A stretch of 64,000 nucleotides of DNA, from positions 2,418,001 through 2,482,000 of the forward strand of contig JAVLRN010000011.1 in the NCBI GenBank assembly GCA_032821775.1, read 5' to 3'. Below the pieces are notes generated by a model. The model saw nothing but the letters and a program-made list of their open reading frames with translations, had not been told where the DNA came from and did not search any database. The stretch is from Sanguinoderma infundibulare (Eukaryota > Basidiomycota > Agaricomycetes > Polyporales > Polyporaceae). The position numbers were made by a program, and so were the translations under genes. Positions 1 to 17,758 of this stretch are shown piece by piece (position 1 is the first letter of the stretch; each line of letters begins with the position of its first letter).

Positions 1-6707
<6,707 letters not shown>

Positions 6708-7299
6708 GGCTCACGACGAGCTTGGGGTAGCCGTCGAGTCGGGAGTCTTCGTAAAGGGCAAGGGAAAGATGGAGGTTGGGGTTGAACGTTGAATTCGTTG
6801 AACGACGGGCTGAGGCGCAAGGGATGCATCGATGCAATTTCGTCAATCAACGACTCGGCGCAAGCCCGGCGGGATGGGACACAAAGTGAACAGAACTGAC
6901 AAGTGAGACAGCCGTGAGACAGTCCACTACAAATTGCCACGAGGATACAGGCGCCAAACTTTTCACCCCTTACCGTTTTGGGCGTCTGTCCCGGTGCAAG
7001 CCATTCCACTACGTATAGCCAACCGCTTCTCATGTGCAACTTATGCGCAGCCCTTCCTTTGAATTCTTGAACAAACGATCTGGTTCAAGCCGTAATTGAA
7101 TGTCAGTAAAAGAGTTGCGCTGACCATCGGCCAGAGACTCGGAATACAGAAACGGCGCTCATGCAGTGAGTAACTCTTGATAGATGAGTATTATACCATC
7201 TCGTATGTCGCTAACCCGCCGCACCCTTCGCCACACCAACGTCCCCTGTAGTATAAGGGTCATCACGAAGATATCTCGCCGCCAACGGGTACAGCGCTA
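6708..7299. other. Upstream region of the ABC transporter
   Basis: Roughly 590 bp between the transporter start and the LTR element. It should hold the transporter promoter. I found no convincing gene or repeat here. Confidence 0.5.
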
Positions 7300-7304
7300 T
7301 TTAC

Positions 7305-7521
7305 TGTTGGAGATTTGATTAGATAGCGAGCTCGTCTTGTGCTCGCGCCCAGGTCTCTCCCGCCTTGTCCATCTTGTACTGTACATTATGACTTAGGTCT
7401 TGTTCGTTCATGTATTTAGTACCGCCCGCAACACGTCGTCCCACACGCGTTTGCATCAGCGTTCAAACGCGACTGCATTCTCCTCCTCGCTTCCCTCGTG
7501 CGCGCCCCGCTTTTTATCACA
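7305..7521. repeat. 5' LTR (217 bp)
   Basis: Intact LTR. It differs from the split 3' LTR at only two positions (A/G near 7431 and T/C at 7517), so insertion is recent on an evolutionary scale. It is preceded by the TTTAC target duplication. Confidence 0.9.
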
Positions 7522-7675
7522 CAAACGCGTCTCCTCCGCCGAAGGATAATTCGTGCATAACCCCGGGTGGCAGCAAAGCCATCCCGACGACGACCACCGC
7601 GACCGTACCACGACAACAACGACCCCGTGACCCTGACCGTACCGCGACGACCACGACCCGGTAGCATTCGAGGCT

Positions 7676-7720
7676 GCCCCGCGACGACAACGACGACAAC
7701 GACGACAACGACAACGACCG
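7676..7720. repeat. CGA/CAA microsatellite inside the LTR element
   Basis: Three tandem copies of a CGACGACAA-type 9-mer followed by related triplets. The plus-strand reading frames through it (7567-8040) encode only Thr/Arg/Pro-rich low-complexity sequence and are unlikely to be a real protein. Confidence 0.7.
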
Positions 7721-8400
7721 GTGGTGTACGAGGCCGCCACGCGACGAACCCCGACCCCAGTGGCGCACGAAGCCACGACGATGACCCGGACGATCCGGCC
7801 CCGCGTAACCGACGACCCCCGTACCCCGCGTTCCCCCACGATCCGTATCCACGACGAGACCGCCCCGCGTACCCCTACCACGACCCCATGACCCGAGTCC
7901 TTCCCCGATGCACACGACGAAACCACCCTGCACCGCTGATCCCGACGATCGAACCACGACGACGACCGCTGCCGCCACGACCGCCACGCGAATCGTCCAC
8001 GACCCCTACGACTGCAACGACGCGTACCCGCACCTGTTGACGCCGATCCCCCGACGAACGTGACGAGTCACGTCTTGCCCTGCCGTGTCCCCATTCACCA
8101 ACGTCCTCACCCCGACGTCCCCGGCGCTGAGCTTACCTTAGCTGCGCTGCCCCTTGTCCCTTCGACGACAAACCCCACCACGCCGCTGCTGCCCCCACGA
8201 TGCCCCCGTACCCATGGCACCATGTCCGTGCCTGCCCGGATCGCGCACGTTGATCAGTCCCGTGTAGCTTGCATGCTTCAGGGGGTGCATTATGACGCAC
8301 CCATGGCCACTTTCCGTGTATGTCTTTGTACCCGTATGTTCCTGTTGTCCCCGTCCCCTTCCCGTCCTTCCGCTCGCACTATACTTCGCTCGAGGGGGTG

Positions 8401-8517
8401 TGTTGGAGATTTGATTAGATAGCGAGCTCGTCTTGTGCTCGCGCCCAGGTCTCTCCCGCCTTGTCCATCTTGTACTGTACATTATGACTTAGGTCTTGTT
8501 CGTTCATGTATTTAGTA
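8401..8517. repeat. 3' LTR, left part (interrupted)
   Basis: The first 117 bp of the 3' LTR are identical to 7305-7421. The copy stops at TA (8516-8517), where the DNA transposon begins, and resumes at 11656. Confidence 0.92.
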
Positions 8518-8542
8518 CAGTGTTTGAGCGCCAGATGAAATT
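8518..8542 (+). repeat. Left terminal inverted repeat
   Basis: Begins CAGTGTTTGAGCGCCAG, then continues ATGAAATTG. It pairs with the reverse complement of 11629-11653 with one mismatch. Confidence 0.9.
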
Positions 8543-8902
8543 GTGATTTCGCGAGCCGTCTACCGGACTCACCAGGAGAGGCATTCATACGAGAGTGTAG
8601 CGCTTTGACGGACCAATGTATGGACTACGATGTGATGAAGAAAGCTAGTCAGTCCGTTGTGTGTGTGGGGGACGAGGGGGATGTTCTTCGAAGGAGGCTT
8701 TTGTCACGTTTACGGCCAGGTGAAATGCGTGACATATGACATGTCATGTATGTCACCGTGAGGTCGAAAAACTCGAAACTCGCAATTGTCGATGATCCAG
8801 TGGAATGATTCTCTTCAGGTTGCCTGGCTTATGTGGAGGCACTCGATACTTGCATGTGTCAACTTGTGAGTGGGGTTCAAGATTTCATCATAGCATCACA
8901 TG

Positions 8903-11239
8903 TCAATCACTATCTGATCCGCCCTCCTCCTCAGGCTGTCCATCCTCACTCTCGTTCTCCTTGCCCTCGTCCTCTGCCAACTGCTCTGTGAATCGTGTGG
9001 GGGTCTTTGCCTTCTTGATCATTGGAGGGCGCTTGGGCTGCTTCTTCCCGGCTGCCTGGCAACGCTCACATTCCTTGGCCCATGCCTTAAGGTCTGCCGC
9101 CCGATGTGCCTTCCTCTCCGCTTGCTCCCGCTTCCTCCACGCATTCTTCTGCTTCTGAATCTCCGCTCTCTGGCTCCTTGCATCCTTCGCAATTGCACGC
9201 TTCCACTTTGCTGCCGCTCTCACCTCATCATCTGCCTTTACCGCTGCTCGGAACTCGGGTCCAGACAGTCGCCGTCCAACCTTCTTCGCCAGCAGTTTCT
9301 CCTTGTTCGACACATGGCGGCTCTCTTTTTCCGATAGTTTCAGTCTCTGTGCCTCGAGCCCGACCTCCTGGAGTGCAATGGTGCAATTTTGCGCATCAAT
9401 GATTGCCTGGCTTGTCGCATTTCGAGCCTCGGACTCAGCAAGGGCGGCCTTGTACAGCGCTACCTCGCGCTCCAGTTCAGGTGTGGTGCATGCTCCTGGT
9501 TTGATGGGCGGGGAGTTCAAGAGTTGTTGGGTGGTGGGAGGGACTGGTGGAGCATGCAGGATTGGTGGGGGAAGGAGAGCATTTGCGGAGGCGACCCTGG
9601 TGGCCGGCTCAACTGTGAAGGCAGCGCTCGACTGCCTCAGGAGCCTCACTGTCTCTGTAGCGGCTGACTGAAGTCCATGTTAGTTAAGTCTTTATTTATA
9701 TGCATTCATTACATACCTCCAGATATTTCAAGTTCTTGTCTGAATCATTTGTGCATGGCAGTAGGCTTCGGGCGCGGGACAGCTGCATCACACCATGAAA
9801 ATAAGTGCATTGCTGGCTACAAATACCAGCACAGACGCACCGTTCGACTTCTGGGTCTGCTCCCTTTTGCTGTCTCTGACAACTTCACTGCTCGAAGGAG
9901 TGGGAGCATTGCTTGGACAGGCTCTGGAAGTTCTAGTGGAAACACAGTGGGAGCAGAATTCTCCTGACTCGGAGCGAGCTGGTCTGGAGATATGATGCTG
10001 GGATCAATTGGCTCAAGGCCGGTGATGCGGAAGGCTGAGAGGATGGTGGTAGGTGTGAATGTACGCTCGAAAGGTTCCTTCACCAACTTGAGGAATGCCT
10101 CCTTTGTTACGGCACAACTTGTGCGCCTTTGGTAGTCTGTGAGTGCATGGGTGTAGTGGGTTTTGAATGCACCAAAACAGGCAACATCGAGACCCTGGAG
10201 GACATGCGTTGAGTTGGGAATGTATCCGACCACTTCGATGCGATGGGCAGCGGCATAGTCCAGGAATGCGAGTGTCAGGTGGCTGCCGTGGTTGTCGAGT
10301 GCGAGAAGGCGCCATTCGTCAACTTCATCACCAGCGGGGCGAGTTTTGGCCTCAAATTCGTGCATCCACTCGAGCGTCAAGCTGTCTGTTGTATATCCTG
10401 TGGGTGAGAGTGCAATCCTTCCAAAGTTCAATTAGTCACTGTGCTGCTCTGTCTGTTATAAACTCAACATACGATGCATTGAGGGCATTATGTTCAGCCC
10501 AACGTTTCAGATAATTGTGGCCTGAGAGGATGATTGTGGGTGGAAAGGGCACTGAGCCATCTGCACAAATCGTTACGACAAGTGAAGCGCTCTCCCGATT
10601 GCCATCATGCAGTTTGTGCTGAAGCGTCTGGCCTGCAGGGCCGATAACACGGGTGGTCATCTCCATTCCAAGCAGTACAGGACTTTCGTCCATTGCAAAC
10701 TTAAATTTGGGCTTAATATGCCGCTCACGATCAATCTCCGAGAGCACTTCAAAATACTCTCGCACATTGGTCGGATTCAAGGCAAGGCCATGCTTGGTAT
10801 TTAAAGTAGAGCTCCAGTAGGTGGATAGCTCACCACTATGATGATCGAGGAATCGATCTGACCACCGCTTACCAACCTGCAACGACGGAGCCTCAGCATG
10901 AACTGCTAGAAGAGCATTTGCCTTCTCCCGAAGCAGAGCATGCGATAGCGGGAGAAGCCGCATGCCAAGGGTTTGAGCCAGATGGACGAGAACATCCTCT
11001 TCGGAGGGCGTAAGGAGTTGGAAAGCTTCATGAGCTTCTTTGTTTGAGCGGCCACCGTGAATCCGTCGCCAGAAGGTTGTCTTGCTGATGCCAAATTGAT
11101 CAGCCACCTGGCTGGCATTGGGTGGGGTGGATGAATGCTGGCCTGCTCGGAAGGTGTCGAGTGCATGGTCGAGAACTGTCTCTTTAGCTAGGGAGGAGTT
11201 GCGCTTCCGTCGGTTGAGAGAAAGTGCATAGCGGCCCAT
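8903..11239 (-). CDS. pogo/Fot1-like transposase (DDD)
   Basis: Cut-and-paste transposase, 724 residues when spliced as 11239-10473, 10417-9841, 9782-9717 and 9667-8903. A psq/CENP-B-like helix-turn-helix lies at about residues 40-65 (ASQVADQFGISKTTFWRRI) for binding the inverted repeats. The DDE_1 catalytic core follows, with candidate acidic residues in FAMDES, LALDNHGSH and GLDVACFGAFK. Intron 1 has a textbook donor (GTATGT) and a CTAAT branch point, and joining it removes the stop codons at about 10430-10440. The last exon (about 254 residues) is a Lys/Glu/Ala-rich, probably coiled-coil tail ending in an acidic stretch. No frameshift or internal stop remains after splicing. Confidence 0.9.
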
Positions 11240-11628
11240 GAGATGAGTTGGTCATGAGACACGCGCAATGCCCGCACGACCAGTTCGCCTCAGATCACGT
11301 GATCGCCTCGAGCAGCGCAAACCACGATTTGCCCCGCGCGTAGGGACGATGACCTCCACATTCGCTGAAATCACTATGGAACACTGTGCCATGGGATATT
11401 TTTCTTATTGATGATACTAGACAGCACAACTATTGCCCTGAGAAAATATTTGTGGCCTTCAACATGCGCACATCACATGAATTCAGTTTTATTGTACAAT
11501 GCAAATGCGAGAAAATACTGCACTACCTATACTTGTCTACTCGCATCTGACTATATCCTATGGTACTCATGCGCAATGGATGCGAAGCCTTGCGCTCTGG
11601 AGGACGCCGCCGTTTCATCTGGCCGTAA

Positions 11629-11653
11629 AATTTCACCTGGCGCTCAAACACTG
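11629..11653 (-). repeat. Right terminal inverted repeat
   Basis: Ends GGCGCTCAAACACTG, the reverse complement of the left end. It is followed by the TA duplication at 11654-11655. Confidence 0.9.
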
Positions 11654-11655
11654 TA

Positions 11656-11755
11656 CCGCCCGCAACGCGTCGTCCCACACGCGTTTGCATCAGCGTTCAA
11701 ACGCGACTGCATTCTCCTCCTCGCTTCCCTCGTGCGCGCCCCGCTTTTTACCACA
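11656..11755. repeat. 3' LTR, right part
   Basis: 100 bp continuing the 3' LTR after the transposon. It matches 7422-7521 with two differences. It ends CCACA and is followed by the TTTAC target duplication (11756-11760). Confidence 0.92.
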
Positions 11756-11760
11756 TTTAC

Positions 11761-12880
11761 GTGACGTGCGTCTGCATCCCCATTGGTGTTTATGTCTTTA
11801 ACAGGGCCTAGGAGCGAACTGCAACTGGAGCTACCGAAAGCGCGACGGGTTAGCTACCGTCGCGACTCGGAAACTAACGCTTTCGTCTGATGGCAGAGCC
11901 TCGGCGTCCATCCAATACACCGTCAGGCTCGCGTTTAATGTCCCTGCACAGTTCATCTTCACCGGAAGCCCCGACCCAAACGACTTTTCCAGTCCATAAC
12001 GGACCTCGTCGGCTTCCTCCTCGAGCAGGACGCCTCGCCTCTGGTGCTCACGACGAGCTTTGGGGCAGATAAAAAACGCTATTCCGCCGGAGGCGAGTTC
12101 ATCCCCGTGTTCCCCACCACATGCCGCTTGTGGGTCGTCGGTCCGGATTTTACTGTAGACCGCAAGGTCAAGAACCTCTACTCTCGCGCAGCATGGCTTC
12201 CGTCGGGAGCACAGAATGTGTCAGCCCCGAGACCGCCGCGACCCTCTCCACCGGCGGGTTCTTGAGTAGCTCAGATATATGTCGATGGAATTTTTACCTC
12301 GAGTTGTGGGTCCACTTTCCCAAGCCAATGATCACTTCAGGTAATGAACGATATACTAGTAACGTCTGGTCGCAGCCGCTGCCATGCGTCGCGTCCTTAT
12401 TCTCCCTCTCCGTATTCTTGAAGGAGCCTGCAGGAAGACATCCAGCCGCGATGACGACGCGGGGACTCAGCGTCGTCCAGAGAGTCAGCCGCCGCTGCCG
12501 TATCGCATTGCGGCGGCGCACCGCCGATCCGAGGTTGGACTGTCCGCCGAGAATGGAAAGTGACCTGCCTTTTTGGGACAACGATGACCTACGGATACTT
12601 AAACACCAGCCGATCGGCCAACCCGCTCACTTGCTTCTTACCATATTCCACTTCACAGGTACCCGGCCCCGCCACTCAATGCTTTCCTCGTCGCTCATCG
12701 TCCTTCAACATCGTCAGCGTCGCCACCTCTCGACGACACGCGACGAGCGACAACCACCAACCACAGAAGACTCGGGGTCGACCTCGCCGCTCACCCTCTC
12801 TATATGCTTAGCTCGATCTCAGGATAATCTCACTGTGGTGTCTGACGTCTAGTATCTCGGTCCACGCTGTGCTTGACTTC
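11761..12880. other. Region without a supported gene
   Basis: Several medium plus-strand open frames overlap here (for example 11890-12072, 12044-12265 and 12121-12852). None has recognisable domains, consistent splice joins or similarity to other genes in the window. A relic gene or spliced short exons cannot be excluded. Confidence 0.4.
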
Positions 12881-12881
12881 G

Positions 12882-13770
12882 TCTTCATCTTTGGTGGTCA
12901 CGGTGGTTTGGTGGTTGAGTACTCGCTTGTCAGCCGCTTCGTACGTCCTCCGGCCCTTATCTACGCCTGTCCTCTGCCATTCTTCCCCTCAACAACTGTG
13001 GCGACGTATCAGGCGCCATCAAGGCCGATAACTTGTGCGACTCCTTCGACGTCGTCCTGTTACTGGTCCTGGCCAGTGGCGACTCTCGCAGCGCCCTCCA
13101 GGACGAACCTTAGGCAACTCGACACCGCCAACGCGGTAGACCCAAACGGTCATTCAAGATTTATCTCAACCGTAATCAAGAGGCAACGCGGTGGTTGGCT
13201 TGGTATCTGTCTTTGGCAGTAGTCGAGTGGTTATATTCCGCTTCGTACGTCCTCTGGCTCTCGTCTGTTTCCGACCTCTACGACGCTTGCCCTCTGTGGC
13301 GACGTATCCGACACTCTTAACGTTATCCTAGGTGCTTGCGACTCTCCTGGCATCCCCTAGGCATACCTCAGGCAACTCGACGCCGCCAATGCGGTCGACC
13401 CAAACGGTCATTCAAGGTTACATTCAGACCCGAGCAAGATGCGCGCGCTGTTGGCTTCTCCTTCGTCGTTGGTGGCACCTCGGTGGTTGAGTACTTGCTT
13501 ATCTCTCGCTTCATACGTCCTCTGGCGGTCGTCTCCTTCCGATCTCTGGAACGCTTGGACTGGACCACTGTGGCGACGTCTTTGACGCTTGCGTCCACTC
13601 CGGCTTTGGCGGTGTCCTGGTTGCTGGCCATCCCGGTCATAACCTTCTAGTGGCTGGGGACTCTCGGGCATCCTCTAGGCTGACCTCAGGCAACTCGGCG
13701 CCGCCAAAGCGACAGACCCAAACGGTCATTCAAGCTTATATTCAAGAGCCAACGTGCGACAAGGTGGCAA
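12882..13770. repeat. Three diverged tandem repeat units
   Basis: Units at about 12882-13196, 13197-13455 and 13456-13770 share blocks in the same order. These are a TCGTACGTCCTC-type block, CTGTGGCGACGT, then a GGCAACTCG..GCCGCCAA block leading into GACCCAAACGGTCATTCAAG (near 13111, 13372 and 13690). Spacing is about 260-320 bp, because indels have changed unit length. Open frames across the units are not conserved, so I read this as an old noncoding tandem duplication or satellite-like repeat rather than a gene. Confidence 0.75.
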
Positions 13771-14334
13771 GACGTTCCCTTGGATTACATCGTGTGTGCT
13801 TCATGCTCGTCCTGCTGTCCGTGCGCTGTGTTTGTGGCGTGTATGTCCGGCTAGCTGCTCCATGTCCAGTGTATCGCATTCACTGTGGCCCGTGGCCGGT
13901 AGTTGCTTTACTTACGGGACAGGCACGCGCAGCGAGTCTCGGGCGTTGGTGGGACTCGCGTCCCGGGGGGAGTTTCGGTCGCTGCTGGGGCAACCGGCAG
14001 CGACACTCCTGCACTTCCAGCCACAAAGGCAGGGCGGACGTACGTTATCTACGACGACCCAAGGAAGGCTAGGTTGTACCCCGCGCCCTCCCTTGAATGG
14101 GCAGAGACTCGCTGTTGCACCTGTTCTATGCTCCTAAAAATATACAATAATTAAACAAATCTCATTGTGTGTGACGTGCGGCGCCCCGGTCCCTTCATCT
14201 CGGCAGTCTGCTTCAAAGGATCTCCGTTGATGTTCTTTTTTACGTTTGGAACAGTGCCGTTTATTGTACATCCTGTCGTGCTGTTAGCCATCTCTGAAGC
14301 TTGGATTCCACAAACTTTCTCACATCTTCTCCGG
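13771..14334. other. Intergenic region downstream of ADE2
   Basis: No supported gene. The AT-rich stretch around 14140-14165 lies 3' of ADE2 and could contain its polyadenylation signals. Confidence 0.4.
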
Positions 14335-16310
14335 CTAACTGCTCCGAGCATTTCTGGCGGCCTCATACGCATCCCAGCCAACCTCTGCGATCTTGTCGAC
14401 CTTGCCGAGGACCTCAGTTTCGAGGGCCTTCAAATACTCCTCCATCGCCGTCACTAGATCGGGCTGGCCGGCAGACAGGGTCCGAATAGCGAGCAAGCCC
14501 GCGTTCGTGCCGTTGTTGATCGCGACGGTAGCGACGGGTATGCCACGCTATAGAACGCCCGGTTGATAAAGAACGAACAGAGAAGACGCAAATTACAAAG
14601 CGTACCGGCATTTGTACGATGCTATGCAGTGAATCGACGCCGTCGAGGGAGATTCCTTTGACAGGTACACCGATGACAGGCAGGGCGGTCATCGCTGCCA
14701 CCATGCCAGGCAGGTGGGCCGCCCCACCGGCACCAGCGATGATGACCCTCAGCCCCCTCGCGGCCGCCGACCGTGCGTACTCAACGAGCCGGTCGGGGGT
14801 TCGGTGTGCGGACACGATCGTCAGCTCGTATGGGATCTTGAAGCGGTTGAGGGTGTCTGCTGCGGGGAGCATGACAGGAAGATCCGAGTCAGAGCCCATG
14901 ATTACGCCGACTAGCGGTTGCTTGTGAGAGAAGCCGCGCTCGGGGAAGAGCGGTGCATACAGGTCCAGCTCTCGCGGGTCGTGGCCGCCGGGGAGGTTCG
15001 TGAGCAGAGGGCGGAGGCGAAGACTGAGCTGCGCATCCGAGTCTGCGACGACGGTGATGTGTCCCATCTTGCGGCCCTTGCGGCTTTCCGACTTGCCGTA
15101 CAGGTGCACGCGTGCGCCGGGGACGGTAAGCGCAAAGTTGGCGAAAGAGGTTACCTCGGACATGGAAGAGGAGGCGCCAGTTATGTTGAGCATACATGCG
15201 GAGGGGACCTTGAGAGCGGGAGAACCGAGAGGGAGATCAAGGATGGCCCGAAGATGGTTTTCGTATTGAGAAGTCTCGCATGCCTCAATGGTGTAATGAC
15301 CTGAGTTATGCGGCCGAGGCGCTATTTCGTTCAGGTACACTGTCCCTATAGGTCCAAATGAGAGGTGCAACTACGTTAGTGGCATGAAGCACAACGAACC
15401 GTCAGCCAAAAGGAACATCTCGACACCGAAGACCCCGGCACCCTTCAGGGTTTTGACCGCGTTCTCGGCGACAGCACGGGCACGGGCTGCAATAGAAGGA
15501 TCGCGACTACGAAGGGGTGCGAAGACCAGATGGCAGATGTTTTGCTTGTGCACGGTCTCGACTGCCGGGTATGAGATGACGTCGCCAGACCGGGAGCGAA
15601 CGACCATTACGGCGATCTCCTTCACGAACGGCACCCACTTCTCCGCGTACAGCGTCCGGCCACCCAGTGCAGCAATGGCCTCCTCTGCTTGGGAGAGGTC
15701 GTTCAACGTGAAGTTTCCTCGTCCATCGTAGGCGAGGGTCCGGCTTTTCAGCATGAGCGGGAGACCAAGCTGATCGGCCACGGCGCGGATCGACTCTACG
15801 GTTGATTCGACTTCGAGGAAGTCGGAGACGGGACAGCCGGCGTCGCGTAGGTGCAGCTTCTGCACGTACTTGTCCTGGATGACTTTGATCGTGAAGGGGC
15901 CTGGGTGCACACCGAGCGGGACCTTGGTTTCGAGTTCCTCGAGAACGCTCACTTCCACGTGCTCGATCTCCACGGTAAGAACGTCAACCTTCGACGCTAG
16001 CTCCAAGATTTTTTTGGGATCTGCGAAAGAGCCGTCGATGTGCGAGAGGGCTGGAGAACGAGGCGCAACGACCTGCTTGGCCGGTCCATTTTCGCCGACA
16101 TCGAGGACGATGACGTCGATGTTGAGGAGAGAAGCGGACGCGGCTAACATGCGCCCTAGCTGGCCGCCGCCTATGAAATAGTCTGGTAAAGATTGGGTCG
16201 CCCCAAAGATGCAGAACCTGCGACGATTCGATGATGTCAGTTCACTCATGCTCGCAAAAAAAGTGCGGGGATAACCCACTCCCACCTAGGATCCCGACGA
16301 CCTTGTCCAT
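14335..16310 (-). CDS. ADE2: Phosphoribosylaminoimidazole carboxylase (PurK-PurE fusion)
   Basis: Purine biosynthesis enzyme converting AIR to CAIR in the cytosol. Predicted exons are 16310-16286, 16170-15400, 15345-14606 and 14547-14335, giving 582 residues, about the normal fungal length. The tiny first exon encodes MDKVVGIL and joins to GGGQLGRML, restoring the PurK dinucleotide-fold start. The ATP-grasp part includes [14 protein letters not shown] and [17 protein letters not shown]. The PurE part (about residues 410-575) has [10 protein letters not shown], the SAHRTP active-site histidine motif and [11 protein letters not shown]. The third intron falls inside the PurE domain before [13 protein letters not shown]. 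All joins keep frame. The start is shared with the divergent RSA3 promoter region. Confidence 0.96.
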
Positions 16311-16516
16311 TGCTGTTACCAGTCTTCTATTCTCCTGAAGCCGTTGATTTGGGAAAGCGGAAGAGCGAGGTGGCCGTCGAGGACAAGCGGCGATTCAATG
16401 CGGCCCCACACCAAGTCAAAATCGCGAGCGCCGGCGATCAAACTTTGTCTGCATGCTGCTTATTCCTCCCAGTCCCCTCTCGCGCCGACACTTGTCCTCC
16501 CTATTCTACTCGACCG
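16311..16516. promoter_or_regulatory. Divergent ADE2/RSA3 promoter
   Basis: 206 bp separate the two start codons, which face away from each other, so this interval must hold both promoters and 5' leaders. There is a pyrimidine-rich run just before the RSA3 start. No factor site is assigned. Confidence 0.6.
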
Positions 16517-17169
16517 ATGGCCCCGACACCTGCCGGACCCCTCGCCCCTAGAAAACGGACGAGGAAGAGAAAGCGCCGTGCCGTTTCGTCTTCCGAATCG
16601 TCGTCGTCTGAAGATTCCTCTTCCTCTTCCGAGGCACCCAACCAGGCCGTCTTTCGAGTGCCGGTGAAGGCTGCAAAGAAACCCCAGCCCGAACCTAGCG
16701 AGGCTTCATCATCATCGTCATCTTCCTCAGACACAGACTCGGACTCGGATTCTGAAGTCGAATCTGCGAAGGAGACCGCGTTCAAGGTCGCGCCACCAAA
16801 ACCTGCTCGACGATCGCCCTCTCCCACCCCACCACCCTCGTCAGTGCCACCATTCCTACATCCGGAAAACGCGTTGGGGCAGGAGCAGCAGGACGAACAG
16901 CTTTTGAAGGAACGATTTAGGAAGTTTTGGATGGCGTCCGTTGCTGATGCGTTCAAGGACGATCTCGAGGAGATACGCAAGGTGCGTTCTTTGGCCGTCT
17001 AAACACGTACTCCTTCTGAATCACTCCACAGGAGCCCAACATGACGACGTCAAGATTAGAGATACTCATTGACTCGCTGGCGGCTGGAGGCGACGTTCTT
17101 ACAGCCTCGCACGTGGGGCCGGACAGTAGTATGACAGAGATGGAGATCGTACTGGAGCACAATGCATGA
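16517..17169 (+). CDS. RSA3: Ribosome assembly protein 3 (Rsa3-like)
   Basis: Nucleolar factor for 60S ribosomal subunit assembly. Exons 16517-16981 and 17032-17169 give 200 residues. The N-terminal 120 residues are low complexity: a basic cluster (RKRTRKRKRR), long Ser/Glu/Asp runs and a proline-rich stretch. The conserved Rsa3 domain is C-terminal (about residues 138-180): RFRKFWMASVADAFKDDL, then across the intron EPNMTTSRLEILIDSLAAGG. The intron is removed in phase 0 after AAG. The ATG chosen is the first one downstream of the ADE2-facing promoter that gives the full acidic N-terminus. Confidence 0.88.
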
Positions 17170-17758
17170 CCCCTCGCTACATCAAGTGCTGCAAGCCCTG
17201 TAACCTGCCCGCTACACTTCTAGCACGAGGCTCGTCCCCATCCCTCTCCTTTGCCGTCCACTCTACCCTTCTCGCCCATGATCTGGACGCAAGCGACTGC
17301 CTCATCTGAAGCTGCATCCTGATCCACGCATGCGCTGTCGCGCGTCCAGTTCTTTTGCATTATCTGGGTGACCTTATGCCCAGCCAGGCATACAGCGCTG
17401 CAAAAATCTTTCCTAAATACCAAAACGAAGTGTGTGCGGTGCCCCGCATCTAACAACACACGGCACTCGTGATCTGACTGCTGCGTCCCTAACTCTGCCC
17501 TAGTAAGTTACAAGACTATTCGGGTCCTCATGTACAACCCGCTGAACGCGGGCGTCCTGGTTGGCCCAGGCTAGCAGTCACCACTGGAACGCCATTATAT
17601 CGTCGACCGCGTCATTTAGTGTTGGTCTGGTGTGGGACGCCGTGAAGATCACTGGGTCGATCGCTGCCGGTCGTGGCTTATAAAGCCATCTATGTTGAAC
17701 TTGCTGCGGTCACTGCACTTGCAACCTGCCAGCTCTTCCGACACCCGTCTGCTCCAGC
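17170..17758. other. Intergenic region
   Basis: No supported gene or repeat between RSA3 and the epoxide hydrolase relic. Confidence 0.5.

Larger units (their letters stand above)
8518..11653. mobile_element. pogo/Fot1-like (Tc1/mariner superfamily) DNA transposon
   Basis: A 3136 bp element inserted in the 3' LTR at a TA dinucleotide that is duplicated (8516-8517 and 11654-11655). The empty site is seen in the 5' LTR (TA at 7420-7421). Terminal inverted repeats start CAGTGTTTGAGCGCCAG and match over about 25 bp with one mismatch. It carries one gene, a DDD transposase on the minus strand with an intact spliced reading frame. The TA duplication, the inverted repeats and the helix-turn-helix plus DDE_1 transposase place it with pogo/Fot1-type elements. 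Intact ends and frame suggest it may still be, or was recently, active. Confidence 0.93.
7305..11755. mobile_element. TRIM-like LTR element carrying a nested DNA transposon
   Basis: Two 217 bp direct repeats beginning TGTTGGAG and ending in CACA bound an 879 bp internal region (7522-8400). The whole is flanked by a perfect 5 bp target duplication, TTTAC, at 7300-7304 and 11756-11760. A purine tract (GAGGGGGTG) directly precedes the 3' LTR, as a polypurine tract should. Without the nested transposon the element is about 1.3 kb. The internal region has no gag, protease or polymerase reading frame, only CGA-rich low-complexity sequence (7567-8040), so the element is non-autonomous. I could not name a primer-binding site. 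Confidence 0.88.

Noticed and set aside
7567..8040. 157-codon frame inside the LTR element as a possible gag
   Set aside because: Composed of CGA/ACC-derived Thr-Arg-Pro repeats, with no zinc knuckle or protease motif.
7305..8518. 118 bp direct repeats as ends of a small element by themselves
   Set aside because: The shared block is only the first part of a 217 bp LTR. The match continues beyond the nested transposon at 11656-11755.
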